Positions 22,101 through 33,375 of a stretch of 64,000 nucleotides of DNA are shown piece after piece. The first letter of the stretch is position 1, and each line of letters begins with the position of its first letter. The notes under the pieces are model-generated. The model had not been told where the DNA came from. It worked only from the letters and a program-made list of their open reading frames with translations, and did no database searches. The DNA is from Ovis canadensis. Taxonomy: Eukaryota; Chordata; Mammalia; Artiodactyla; Bovidae. The stretch spans positions 17,834,501-17,898,500 of the forward strand of contig NC_091255.1 of NCBI RefSeq assembly GCF_042477335.2, given 5' to 3'. Made by a program: the position numbers and the translations under genes.

Positions 22101-22667
22101 TTTTCAGCAGCTCTGCTCTATCCTCTCAACAACTCCCTTTCCTCTCAACTCTGAGCCTCTGTACCCAGCAAGAGAAAATGAGGCGAGCAAAAAGATGGTT
22201 CTGGGGTTCCTTCCAGAGGATTCCGCTAATGCCCCCGGGAACACAGAGCCTCCTGTGCAGCTCTGCCTGAGCAAAGCTTCCTTACGGCTCCAGAGCCGAT
22301 GGGAGGCTAGCCATCCCATCCCCAAGGCCAAATGACACGGCTCCCTAAAGATACTGAAGTCTACCGTAGAGAACCCTGAAACAGCCTCCTCTGGTTCCTG
22401 GCCTGTTTTCCAGAGTTGATTCCTCGCCTGACTGATGGATGTGGCAGGGAGTAAACCCCCTTATCCCCTGACAGCCTGAGAAGGGACATCCAAGGGCAAG
22501 TCAGTTAGCTGCCTCAAGGACACAGGCTCTTGGGACCAGGGCAGCCTCTCCCAACAAGAACTGCTTTATTCCAGGGAATTCCTCCAGGGTTGTGTGAGAA
22601 GACAGCCCCCACTGACCCCAGAGGCACCCTCAGGACCTTCCTGTTGAGCTGCTGCTAGTGCTGATAC

Positions 22668-22684
22668 AAAAAAAAAAAAAAAAA
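22668..22684 (+). repeat. Poly(A) tract
   Basis: Seventeen A residues with no recognisable retroelement body to the left. Confidence 0.9.
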
Positions 22685-24849
22685 ACCCTCAGGAATGTTT
22701 CTCTTAGTCCAGCATAACCTCCTCCAGGAAGAAAAGTCTCTATCCCTAAAGTCCCGATCCAAGGATGAGAAGCATCTGTCTGTCCTGCTCCTTAGATAAA
22801 AGCTCTGAGGGACTGCCCGGGAGGAGACTGACATGGAGAGACAGAGATAGGCGGAATCACGCTCTGTCCCCAGCTATGGACCCTGGAGGGTTCATGAAGC
22901 TCAACAACAGGCTGCCGTCCACGAGCCCGGCGCCGTGGTGGGGCCACCAGAGACTTCCTGCCGGGAGTGGAATCTGGAACAGACTCCACAGTCCGCCCGG
23001 CTTCTGAAGGAGAGGGGCCGGAGGACACCAGCTCCCCAGAGTCTCCACCCCGGGACCACGCCGCTGGGGGACAGTCTGAGGCCGGCCTCGGTCGTGCGTG
23101 TCCTGAGAGGAGAGTATCAGGCCCACCTCCGTGTCACCCTCTTCCAGAGTCCGGAGAAGACCGGCAGGCCCTGTTGCCGCCGGCCGGAAAGGCTTCTTTT
23201 GCCAGCTTATGGGGACAGCTCTGCTGCTGAGCAGGGCTGTAGAGCTGCAATTATGAAGACAGGATAAGAGCTATTTTGGGAAGGAGCCATCGTGCCGCCA
23301 AGGCTTTTGACTTCCTAAACTAAAACAAGATGCACAAAGAAGAGGGTGAGGGTGGAGACCGACAGGGAGGGACTTGCTCTGTCAGAAGCATCCTATCCAG
23401 AATAAGGGGAAACATAACCCCTTCCCAGAGGTATAGATTTGCATCAAGGAGGGATCAAGAGGCTGGCTGTTAAGCTCTCTGAACCCTGGCTATGGGAAAG
23501 AGTGGGTAACCTGACCACCTCTCCCCCCGAATTCCCTTCTGACTCCCTCTCACCTAAGACCCCCCAAGAGCACTTCCTCAGGCTGTTGCATTTCTTTGGA
23601 CATTTGAGCACAGATGATTTTGTATTGTTGCTGAAATATTTCCTGTCCGTGTCTCATCTCCCCATCCAGACAGTCAGCCAAAGAACGTGTGTGTTATGTG
23701 GCTTCGACGGTTTCCCCAACAGTGCCTAGCAGAGTGCTAAGCTTCTGATAAAAACTGCTGATGGAAGGAAGGGAGGGAGAAAGGTAGGAGAGAGAGGAGT
23801 ACTGTCTTGCATGGAGATAATCTAAAAGAAGCCGCTCCCACCCAGAGCTGAGCTCAGGGTAGAGGGCCAGATAAGCAGCATGGCAGAGGGGGTGGCAGCC
23901 CCGTTCCTGGCACCTCCCCTGCAGCCGTGCCGTTATCGGAGTTCAGGTTGTTCTGCCCTGCAATTTTATATACACACACATCTCATTTGTTCTCCATCTG
24001 CAGTCAACTGTCCATCCTGGCCTAGTCCACGAACGGGATCCATTACAGGCCATGCTGGGCTTTGGACAAGGGAGAGATAAGGCAAGAGAAAGAATAAAGG
24101 CAAGAGAGCTTGGACTATCTTATCAAACATGGGTCTAAAAGGATGAAAGTACTTAGAGGAACAACATGGCTGTGAAATCAGGACACTCTTTGCCAAATTC
24201 AGGACACGGGGCTGCCGAGAGCAGAGATCACCTTGTCCCTTTCCAAGTTAAGGACTCAAATAGTGTGTAACCCAGAAAAGCAGCCCCTTTGTGGAGAGCC
24301 CTAGGCCAGAGAGGGGACAGCCAAGTGGGGATGGATCCAACCTATGGCTCCCCAGTCTTCCCACAAAGAACGTGGTAGGATTTGTCGTTTGCCAAAAGGT
24401 CTCTACTCTTTCTCTTCAGGGTTGCAGCAAGCTCTGGTGCCTTCATGTGAATGTCTCTCTGGAGATGCCACCCCATAGGTGCCCAGGTTGGCAAGTGGAA
24501 CACAGGCTGAATTTCAGCCCCTGCCTCTCTGCCAGGTACCCGCATGCAGAGCGCAACCTGCCCAACCACAGGGAGCACCTCTGTCTGTCTCCTTTCATAT
24601 CTGCTTCCATGAAAGGGTGAGAGGGGGGACTTGGATCAGGGGGAGCACAGGAAGACTGGAAGTAACTTCCCAGGGGCGTTCTTACCTCCTCATCTGTCAT
24701 AATGGAGAGAGTAGAAGCCAGGCATTCCCAGGGGGCAGCAAATGGAATTCAGAGAGTGCCAACAGGAGGGGAAAAAGAGAATTTTACTAAAGACGTCCAG
24801 TGGACTTGGGCATAACCTGGCCCAAATTCCTTCCTAGTCCAAAGTGGCC

Positions 24850-25070
24850 CAAATAAAAACAGCTAGCATGTGTTTCCAGGCACAGTGAGCACTATGCTTT
24901 ACATGTAATAGCTTAGCAAGTCCTTGCAAGAACCTTCAAAGGAAGCCAATAATAGATGGGGGAACTAATGACTGGAAAGGTAAAATGACTTACCCAAGGT
25001 CACAGTCAGAAAATAGAGAGACTAGGGCTCACACCCAGTAATATAGCTCAAGTCCTTATTCTAAAAACCT
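24850..25070 (+). repeat. MIR-like ancient SINE
   Basis: Contains the wording of MIR elements, including CTTACCCAAGGTCACA preceded by a GGGGGAACTAATGACTGGAA-type segment. Diverged, with limits approximate. Confidence 0.6.
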
Positions 25071-26216
25071 CTCCTTTGTGGAGCTTTGCTCCCTCTGAGG
25101 GCAGAGCTGCCGGTGGGGACTGGGACTGCATCCCAGGGCTCTCCCCTCTCTAGAAATGTCTTCATCCAGAGCCCTGGCCTCCCTCACGCTCACAGGCTGG
25201 AGTCTGTTGTCCACAACACTTGAAGCAGGAATTCCTTGGCACTAAGACACTCTGTATTAAGATTGACCCCGGCCTTCCCTCCCACCAGAGAGGTCAAGAG
25301 CACAAAGTGAATAGGGGGTGGGCTCAGCTCCTGGGGGTTCTCCAGTTGGCTGAAGACCCACTGATGTTCTTAAAGCCTTTTGCCTAGACATCCCTGGAGA
25401 TCCTGCTTCGCCCACAGCCAGTAAGTACTTCCCTGGTCCTGGGGTGGGGGTCTTGAGGAGGGTTCTGAGGAAGCAGAGACACACACGAGGAGACCCCTCA
25501 AGCTGCATTAGTTTGGAGTTAGTCCTGAGTAAGACCGTGATCTGTTAGTGGAGCTTTTGACATTTGCTTTTTAATCACACGATAGGTTAAGACCAGCTTG
25601 TCTGAAAGGCCATGGGCTTACATCATTCTCCATTCCCAACGTGACTACTTCCTATCAAAAGGAGACTCTTGAAAATGATAAGAGATTCCAAGTCCCAAAG
25701 GAATGACTCTAACGGTAGGATTTTAGGCAAGGTGAAGAGCTCCTCTGCCTCTGGGGTCAGAGCCCCGGCAGGCAGGCACCATGCTCACAGACCTAGCTCT
25801 GGGATTCAGAGGCCGCCCTCCCACCTGTCCTCCTGCCCCCAGCCCCCCAAGAGCGGACCCATGGGAGGGAAAAGCACAGACCTTTTAGCCACCAGAAGAC
25901 ACGATTGTACATTTCCTCAGAGACATCTGAAAGTAACAGAGATTGTTGCTTTTTTTCTCTCTCTGTGGGATGCGCCCCCCGCCCCTCACTACTTCACGGC
26001 TCCCTTCCTAGCTCTACTTTTCTCCACCCAAAGCTGCCCTCAGCCCTTGGCGCTCTCCCCACGAAGCTCCTCCGACCTAAGACCAAATGCCGTGTTCCCG
26101 CTCTGCTGCCCCCCATTCTCCCCACCCTCCCTCGTGCCCCCTCTCGGAAGCCTAAGTCCCAGCTCATTTACGCCCCACCTTTTCCACTTGGTTGCCAGAA
26201 TATTTACCTGAGGACC

Positions 26217-26222
26217 TTTATT
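26217..26222 (-). other. C17orf47: Poly(A) signal after the C17orf47-like exon
   Basis: AATAAA on the minus strand, about 225 bases past the stop at 26446. It would let the long exon act as a terminal exon, supporting an independent transcript besides any splicing to SEPTIN4. Confidence 0.55.
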
Positions 26223-26445
26223 CTCTTTACCAGCCCTCACCCAGCTCAGTCCCTCAGTCTCTGTCCCTGGGAATTAGCTTCCCACCCTGCAGACCACTCT
26301 CTACTACCTTCCATTGAAAGGTTAAGCAGCGTTGCCTGGAAGAGTCAATGCCTGACGCCGGCCCAAGCATCGTCATCAGCGTCATTAGCTTGGAGCTCAG
26401 AGAAGCTGGTGGGGAAGGAAGGGAGCAATGGGCTCAAGGATGGGT

Positions 26446-28134
26446 TTAGTTTTGGCACTGGCGGGAGGGCAGCTCTGAGGCCCAGAAAGAGGAGGGGGGA
26501 CTTTCTCCCACCCCAGCGTCCCACCTCACTAAATTGGGGCTGCACCTGGGCAGTCTGCTTCTGAACATACCCATGAAGAAAACACTAAACCTTTGAGTGG
26601 GATGTCTGGAGGTGTGCTTGGGGGCCTGTGGCACTTCCCTCAATGGTGACCGGCTCGGAGACTCCTTTGGTGATGATAGTGGTGATGGACTTGCCTTCTC
26701 TCTCTGGAACATCAGATCCTCACAGAAAGGGCTGGTTTCCATTTCAAAAAAAGGCAGTGAAGGGTCTGGGGGAGGAGGGGACTTGGGCTCGAAATCAGGT
26801 GTTGTCAGCTGCCTGTTGGGCATTTCACCTTCAGGGCTGAGTAAGGCCCACCATGTGGAGTCTGGCCCATATCTTGGTAAGCACCGAGGGGGCAAGGGCC
26901 GAGGGGTCAGTTCCAGCTCTACGTGGTCAGAGTGCTTTCTAGAAGAGGGCTCTGGAGGCCTAAGTGTGGGTCGTGGGAACTCGTAGATACTGTCTGAGGG
27001 TTTTGTGGTATATTGCTTATATTCGGGCTCCGGAGTGACAAAGACAGAGGATTTGCAGGGGCTCTCAGACGTTCTGTAGGAAGCTAACTGTGCCCCGCGG
27101 GAGATGGTGACCCTGCGGCCACCCTCACTCTCTCCGCGTGTTGAGGGCTTCATGCTGGGCTCCACTTCTGATGGTATTAAAACCTTTGGGGAGACCTTGA
27201 TTTCGTTGTACACAGAGGGCCTGTGGCCAGGCTCAGGCTCAGGGCGCATAGAAGCCTTGTGTCCACTGTTCAAATCTTTAAGGACAGAGAGTGTGAGGGA
27301 CGATTCCAAGTTCACACTTCTACGCAAGGCCTTAGGTTCTGCATAAATTGAGTTCTGACGGCCCATTTCAGATTCTGGCCCAGGAATTCTTCTCTGGGTT
27401 GACCGAGAGTCTGGATAGATGCGGTTGCCGCCACGTTCTGGGCTAGGGGGTCTCCTTGGAGATCTGATATCCCCAGCAGTCACACTCTTTAGAATGGGCT
27501 CAGTTTGGACTGCTTCATCCTTTGGGCAAATCAAAGGCCTCCGGGGAACTCTGACCCCTTGTGGGTATTGGACCTTGGAGGGTGGCTCGTCTTCTACGAG
27601 TAAGAAGTCATCCTTCTGGTCGACAAAACTCAACCGGCGAGAAGATTTGGTCTCTGGAATTAACGAGAAACGATTACTGATGTCACGCCCTGGCCTGATC
27701 TCAACCCCTCTTCTAGTTGCTTCCTCTCTGGACGGACTGACATTCCGCTGCATCTGACCGGTGTAGAGCGTCGACTCGCCCTGAGTCAGCTTTCGAGGAG
27801 GCGAGGCCCGGCGGGATGCATCAGTTCTGGGTCGGGTCTCGGTTCGAGGGTTGGGTGCTCCAGAGTGGCCGGGCCCTGACTGAGGGGAGCTAGAGCGAAA
27901 GTAGTCCGATGATAAATGGACAGCAGTGGTGTGCCCAGCTTCTGATCTTCGATGGCCTATCGGCATGGTGGAGCCTGGGCCACTCCGCTGGTTTGAGGAG
28001 ACGAGGTACCCCTGTCCCCGCTGAGGGGTCATGCTAGCAACCTCGGCCCCTTTCTGTGTTGAAACTGCTACCCTGGACCCAGTTTTATTTGTCTTGACCA
28101 CATGATATGTTGTGCCTCTTTGCGTAGAGCCCAT
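26446..28134 (-). CDS. C17orf47: C17orf47-like protein, single long exon
   Basis: An uninterrupted 562-codon frame starts MGSTQRGTTYHVVKTNKTGS, with an in-frame TAA six bases upstream of the ATG and G at +4. The protein is rich in Ser, Pro, Arg and Glu, lacks membrane segments or a signal peptide, and contains loose repeated phrases such as SPRRPPSPERGG, RRPLICPKDE and RPEPEPGHRPSVYNE, so it is probably intrinsically disordered. The family has no known function that I can name. Position between SEPTIN4 and TEX14 on the same strand, length (human about 570) and wording fit human C17orf47. The last 27-40 codons may be intron: donors GTGAGG (26529) and GTATGT (26570) lie inside the frame. The first is phase 0, compatible with the common SEPTIN4 exon. 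Confidence 0.82.
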   Translation of the reverse strand: MGSTQRGTTYHVVKTNKTGSRVAVSTQKGAEVASMTPQRGQGYLVSSNQRSGPGSTMPIGHRRSEAGHTTAVHLSSDYFRSSSPQSGPGHSGAPNPRTETRPRTDASRRASPPRKLTQGESTLYTGQMQRNVSPSREEATRRGVEIRPGRDISNRFSLIPETKSSRRLSFVDQKDDFLLVEDEPPSKVQYPQGVRVPRRPLICPKDEAVQTEPILKSVTAGDIRSPRRPPSPERGGNRIYPDSRSTQRRIPGPESEMGRQNSIYAEPKALRRSVNLESSLTLSVLKDLNSGHKASMRPEPEPGHRPSVYNEIKVSPKVLIPSEVEPSMKPSTRGESEGGRRVTISRGAQLASYRTSESPCKSSVFVTPEPEYKQYTTKPSDSIYEFPRPTLRPPEPSSRKHSDHVELELTPRPLPPRCLPRYGPDSTWWALLSPEGEMPNRQLTTPDFEPKSPPPPDPSLPFFEMETSPFCEDLMFQREKASPSPLSSPKESPSRSPLREVPQAPKHTSRHPTQRFSVFFMGMFRSRLPRCSPNLVRWDAGVGESPPSSFWASELPSRQCQN

Positions 28135-28997
28135 ATTTTACCGGTTGGCTTGTATTCAGGGTCCTAACAAAGCCTGAATATTTATCCTCAGTTTTAAAAG
28201 CTGCTGTTCTTGCACTCCCACAAAAGTGGCTGTTGTTCTCCAAGTGTCTCTCCTAGTCCCCTTAGCTACCTGCCTGGTGATGTCATAAAGGAAGGAGCCT
28301 CCTATTAAATATTCTGGCATATAGACACAGTTCTTCAGACTATCAAGCAGAAACAGCAACTGTGGATTGTGTTTCGTGTTGACACCACCAAAGCTTTGAC
28401 CAAGTTCTTAGCAAAACCGGGATTTCCTGGTGTAGAAGGAAGGCTCTAGATCCTCCCTTACTCTCCCCAGGTTCTAGGAACTCTCAGAGACTCATCCAGA
28501 GAGAAGGAACCAGTTTGAATATCCTACTAAGGCAGGGCTCCTCAAATCAATCCTACTGCGTTAGCCCCAATTTTAGTAAGATGCAAAGTACAAAACTGTC
28601 CCAATTTGGTTTGGAGCTGCACTGAATATAAGTCACAAAATAGAATCCCACCTTCCTACAGATTTTGTGGGTGGTTTGGTTGGCCATGGGGTGAAAATCC
28701 AGGTTGCTCAAATCATAACTTCTCACACGTTCTTGGCCCAGGAGTACGTGTAGGATTGTAGAAGGAGTCAGTCATTGGTTTCAATCACAAATGGCTATTT
28801 GTGCACCTTGGACAAGTTACTTGACTCGCCTGAGACTTGGCTTCTTTATCCGGAAACCACTGCTTGGTAGATGCATGTCACACAATAAATGGTACTTTCT
28901 CACAAGCCCTTCCTCTCAGCTATTCTGATGAGCTAGACTCCAGTTCTTTCTTCATTTGAAGAAGGACTTTCCACCTTGGATGACCATTTATTCATTC

Positions 28998-29235
28998 ATA
29001 CTTACTTCTGGTGGCCCTGAGCCTTCGCTGCTACCTGTGGGCTTTCTCTAGCTGCAGCGACTTGTGGCTATGCTCACTGTGGTGGCTTCTCTTGTTGGGG
29101 AGCGCAGTCTTCAGTAGTTGCGGTGCGTGGGCTCAGCTGCTCCACAGCATGTGGGACCTTCCTGGAACAGGGCTCAAACTCGTGTCCCCTCCACTGGCAG
29201 GTGGATTCGTAGTCACCAGGGAAGTCCTTGGATGA
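28998..29235 (-). repeat. CHR-type tRNA SINE
   Basis: Reverse-orientation element: GGGCTTTCTCTAGCTGCAGC, TTCAGTAGTTGCGGTGCGTG, ending with ACCAGGGAAGTCC. Confidence 0.85.
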
Positions 29236-29446
29236 TCATTTTGGATAAGAGAGAAACACAGTCATCTTTCTCTCCCTTTCGCATGCTGGTTCTCTCTCCC
29301 CCTCTCTGAGACAGACCCCATGGTATCCAGCATTTCACTGTTGACTCTGAAGGGTCATGACAGTTACTAGATGTTTAGGATCACAGTTTCTGGATCTTTA
29401 TATTCAGAAATGATTAGAGACATAAAATCAAAATTTAAAAAAAAAA

Positions 29447-29550
29447 TTTTTTTTTTCCCATGCTGTGGGTCTTGCAGGATCTAAGGGATTGAACCCAGGC
29501 AGTGGCACTGAAAGCACCAAATCCTAATCACTGGACCACCAGGGAATTCC
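29447..29550 (-). repeat. tRNA-type SINE fragment
   Basis: Poly(T) start, CATGCTGTGGGTCTTGCAGG, and the closing ACCACCAGGGAATTCC mark a short reverse SINE. Confidence 0.75.
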
Positions 29551-29984
29551 CCAAACAAAAAAACGTTTTTACATATCAAGTATCTCAATAGATTGAGAAA
29601 CTTTGAGCTAGTCACACAGGTCTCAAGAATATAAAATTCTGGTCCTCAAGCCTGCCAGGCCCCTGGTAGTGGGGACCCAAGGGACCGCTTGGCCTCCTCT
29701 CACTCCTGAGTCCCAGGTCCTTCTCTCACTTCTGGTCCCTGCTGTCTGCCTGTGCCCCAGACTCAGGGAGGAGCTCCACTGGAATGAGACACCACGCTCT
29801 GCCCTGGTGCCTGCTTCCGTGGTTGAAGTGATGCCACCAAGAAGATACGGGAGATACAAACGCCTGTTCCACTTCCAAAAGGCAAGGTTCTGTATGACAT
29901 AGAAGGAGAACAATGGGTACTGAGCAAGATGACTGGCTCTGGGGAATTTGGTTTGATATATTTAGCTTTTCCCACAAAAAAACT

Positions 29985-30188
29985 GGGCTTCCCAGGTGGC
30001 TCAGTGTGTAAAGAATCCACCTGCAATGCAGGAGACATTAGTTTGATCCCTGGGTTGGGAAAAGCCCCTGGAGGAGGGCACGGCAACCCAACTCCAGTAT
30101 TCTTGCCTGGAGAATCCCATGGACAGAGGAGCCTGGCAGGCTATGGTCCGTAGGGTCTCAAAGAGTCAGACACAACCGAAGCGACTGA
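29985..30188 (+). repeat. Bov-tA SINE inside the VRK2 pseudogene
   Basis: GGCTTCCCAGGTGGCTCAGT through GTCAGACACAACCGAAGCGA. It splits the pseudogene directly after the AFPTKK codons, so it is younger than the pseudogene. Confidence 0.92.
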
Positions 30189-30423
30189 GCATGTATGCAC
30201 AAGTAAACCAGATAAAGACTGGATATACATAATAAAAGCAGAATATCAAGAAAATGGCTATTATCAGAATTTAAATTTTTTTCAAAGAGCTCCCCCAAAA
30301 ATACTATCAAAAGGTGGATAGAACCCAAACTACATCCTTATTTAGGAATTCCTCTGTTTTACAGATCTAGTATTACAGAATTCAAGGGAAGAAGTTACAG
30401 ATTTATGGTAATGGAAAGACTGT

Positions 30424-30556
30424 GCTCTGTGCTTAGTCACTCAGTCATGTCTGACTCTTTACAACCCTATGGACTATAGCCCCCCAGGCTCCTCTGTCCA
30501 TGGGATTCTCCAGGCAAGAATACTGGAGTGGGTAGCCATGCCCTCCTCCAGGGGAA
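30424..30556 (-). repeat. Bov-A SINE fragment inside the VRK2 pseudogene
   Basis: Reverse element from TGCTTAGTCACTCAGTCATG to GGAGTGGGTAGCCATGCCCT. It separates the part matching VRK2 ...FMVMERL from LQLGIRML. Confidence 0.9.
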
Positions 30557-31351
30557 GTGGACTCAGAAGATCTCATACTAAAATGGTACTTTAAAAAAGG
30601 CAACTGTCTTGCAGCTAGGTATCCAAATGTTGGATGTACTGGAAAATATACATGAAAATGAATATGCTCACGGTGATACAAAAGCAGTGACTCTACTTCT
30701 GGGTTACAGAAATCCAGATAAGGTTTATCTTACAGATTATGGCTTTTCCTACAGGTATTGTCCCACTGAGAACCACAAACAGTATCTGGAAAATCCTAAT
30801 AAAGGCCATAATAGGACTTAAGAGTTTATCAGCTTGGATGCTCACAAAGGAACAGGTGAAATAGCCTAGTACTTGGCATATACTCATAACTCACCATATG
30901 ATGAATATGAGGAAAAGCCCAACTATCACTGCTCAAGAAAATTCTGAACCCAAGTGGAATGAACACCTTTAAGGTCACTGGAATTTTTCCACTAGAGGAG
31001 AGGGTGTAACTGCATACTCTAAACAGTCAAAAAATTGATTCATGAAAGGCTGCCCAAAGCAAGTTAATCAAATGCAAAATAGGTTAATGGAAAAAAGTCC
31101 ACAGTGAGAGAAGTGCTGAGTCCTGTGCAACATGGAAAAAAGAGCAAGAGGAGAAGCTTATTGGACTGCTTAACAATGAAACAGCTCAGGAATGAGAAAA
31201 ATATGGTGAGTCTCAAGAACTGTTGAAGTAAAAGGTTCTCCAAAAAATCCAGCTGTATACAATTCCCAAACTCATTTTATGAACCTTATCAAGAGCTTAC
31301 CAGTCCAGATGTATTCAATCAGTCAAGTTCTCCATTTTGATATACATACAC

Positions 31352-31516
31352 TTTTTTTAAACTTTTTGTGTTGGGGTATAGCTGATGAACAATGTTGTGA
31401 TAGTTTCAGGTGGACAGCAAAGGGATTTAGCCACACATGTGCATGTATCCATTCTCCCCCAAACTTCCCTCCCTTCCAGGCTGCCACATAACATTGAGCA
31501 GAGTTCCATGGGTACA
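31352..31516 (-). repeat. L1 3'-end fragment inside the VRK2 pseudogene
   Basis: TTGGGGTATAGCTGATGAAC and AGTTTCAGGTGGACAGCAAA are reverse-strand L1 wording. It is flanked by near-identical ACATACACTT copies, its likely target duplication. Confidence 0.75.
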
Positions 31517-31711
31517 CATACACTTCTGCAATTGGTGTGGAAGTCACAGAATTAGAAATTTCTAAAGAATTTTGCCTTACAATTTCCCCATTTATTCTTA
31601 ATGAAGAGACAAAGGCAGATGTGTATTATTATGGCTTCTTAATTCTTTTTCTTTTGATATTACTGTCCTTCTTTGTATTTTCTCTTTAGATACCAAATAA
31701 AATACTTTTGA

Positions 31712-32017
31712 AGTGAAGTGAAAGTTGCTCAGTTGTGTCCAACCCCATGGACTATATAGTCCTTGGAATTCTCCAGGCCAGAATACTGGAGTGGTTACCC
31801 TTTCCCTTCTCCAGGGGATCTTCCCAACCCAGGGATCAAACACAAGTCTCCTGCATTGCACGCAGATTATTTACCAGCTGAGCCACAAGGGAAGCCCAAG
31901 AAAACTGGAGTAGGCAGCCTATCCCTCCTCCAGGGGATCTTCCCGATCCAGGAATTGAACCAGGATCTCCTGCATTGCAGGCAGACTCCCTACCAACTGA
32001 GCTATCAGGGAAGCCCC
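31712..32017 (-). repeat. Bov-tA SINE with extra tRNA-part duplicate
   Basis: A reverse Bov-tA (31712-31897) is followed at once by a second reverse tRNA-derived portion (31898-32017), each ending in GGGAAGCCC. It lies in or after the 3' UTR of the VRK2 pseudogene. Confidence 0.85.
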
Positions 32018-32900
32018 AAATATGTTATATATATATAACGGCTTGGTTAGCCATTATATATCTTGTTTTATAGAAAAGGATAGAAGTGTAAGGGTATTTA
32101 CAAGTCAGCCATCTTGAGGCCACTAAGGGTAAACCAGATTGAAGTGAAGATAGCTTATTGATTATGCTTACTTTGATATCTTGTCATATCATAAAATTGA
32201 GACTGGTTGACTTGAATAAAGCTTTCTCATGAAATTTTACTTTAAATATGATGGTTTACTTGTTTGTCTAGGGAGATTATACTTCTCTTTGCATGTTTAG
32301 AATTTGAATTTCCCTATCAACATGTGACATTGTGTGCTACCACTTTTCTGATCTTACCAAAATCAGCTTGGTTGTTTGAACAATTTTTTGCATTTTCTTA
32401 ATGTTGGAGAAATAAATATTTTCCTTTCGGTGTTCAATTTAGGTACAAGTGAAGATAAAGGGTGATTTTAGCAAAAATGTTGCAAGATACAACACAGAAT
32501 CTTGACACTTTCCTCATCACAAAATGTTTGCTTCTATTAGCCTGAGACACAGAAGGGTTTTTTGAGGGTGACCCCCACTTTTCTTGCTCTCCCTACTGGC
32601 AGTATGAAGATAAAAGGCGATGACAGGTGTAAACGCTATAGTATACCCTTTTATTTTGAATGAAGACATGTAGTGAGCTCAGGGATGGCCACTTGGTTAA
32701 CTGGTTCTGGGACAGCCAGTCTCTGAGATGGTTCCAAGGATCCTCACCTCCCAGCATTCATGCTTTTTTACAGCAGCCCCTCCCCGTTCTGAACCAGGGC
32801 TTTCCCTGTGTGACTGGTAGAATATAACAGAAATGATGATAAGTGGTTGCTGAGACTAGATCGTAATGACATTGTAACTTTTGCATTGGTATCTTGGATT
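32018..32900. other. Non-coding gap between SINEs and L1
   Basis: AT-rich sequence; the first part may be VRK2 3' UTR because an AATAAA occurs near 32216. No gene was found. Confidence 0.4.
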
Positions 32901-33135
32901 TTCCCCATTCTATGGGTTGCCCCTTTACTCTGTGGACAGTGAAATTTTACATTTTCATTAAGCCCGACATGGCTATTTTTTCTTTTGTTGCCGGTGCCTT
33001 TGGTGTCATTACCAAAAAATCATTGCCAAATCCAATGTCATAAAGCCTTTACCCTGTATTTTTATCTAAGAGTTTTGTTTTCGGTTTTACATTTAGGCCC
33101 TTGATCCATTTTATGTTGGTTTTTGTACATGGTGG

Positions 33136-33375
33136 GACTTCCTTGGTGGTCCAATGGTTAAGAATCCACCTGCCAAAGTAGGAATCACAGGTTCTGTCCC
33201 TGGTCTAGGAAGATTACACACGCCATGAGGCAACTAAGCCCACGCGCCACAACTAGTAAAGCCTGCACACCTGGAGCCCGTGTTCCACAACGAGAAACCC
33301 CACTCGCCGCAACCAGAGAAAGCCTGCGCACAGCAATGAAGACCTAGCACAACCAAAAATAAAAGTAAATGAATA
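33136..33375 (+). repeat. CHR-type SINE in the L1
   Basis: GGGACTTCCTTGGTGGTCCA through CAACTAAGCCCACGCGCC to an A-rich end. A copy of TTTTTGTAYATGGTG-like L1 text on both sides shows the insertion point. Confidence 0.88.

Larger units (their letters stand above)
16661..26200. other. Long stretch without supported exons
   Basis: About 9.5 kb between the SEPTIN4 island and the C17orf47-like exon. It contains a Bov-A2 dimer (17.4 kb), a tRNA-type SINE (19.0 kb), a poly(A) tract (22668-22684) and a MIR-like stretch (24.85-25.07 kb). Many short open frames occur on both strands, but none combines splice sites, phase agreement and a recognisable protein. If the C17orf47-like exon splices to SEPTIN4, all of this is intron. 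Confidence 0.5.
28141..29830. other. Upstream flank of the C17orf47-like gene
   Basis: The first few hundred bases are probably its promoter and 5' UTR; I cannot fix the start. The rest is non-coding with two SINE fragments. No CpG island is present, which suits a tissue-restricted gene. Confidence 0.45.
29831..31700 (+). pseudogene. Processed VRK2 pseudogene, interrupted
   Basis: Intronless plus-strand copy of vaccinia-related kinase 2, a cellular Ser/Thr kinase. From the ATG at 29831 the translation runs [11 protein letters not shown] with a frame change, then [20 protein letters not shown] (glycine-rich loop). After a SINE it continues KAEYQENG; after a second [24 protein letters not shown] (catalytic loop, HGD) and [14 protein letters not shown] (DYG in place of DFG, as in VRK2). 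Later pieces match the C-terminal tail, ending near 31690 with NEETKADVYYY and a degraded hydrophobic anchor. Stops and frameshifts are frequent and part of the kinase domain between LDAHKG and the EKPNY segment is missing. Lack of introns shows retrotransposition. No function is expected. Confidence 0.88.

Noticed and set aside
25905-26564. 219-codon plus-strand frame
   Set aside because: Lies antisense to the C17orf47-like 3' end; low-complexity Ser/Pro text and no splice sites.
26597-27757. Plus-strand frames inside the C17orf47-like exon
   Set aside because: Shadows of the 562-codon minus-strand frame.
30609-30821. Kinase-like plus-strand frame
   Set aside because: Fragment of the broken VRK2 retrocopy; not an intact gene.
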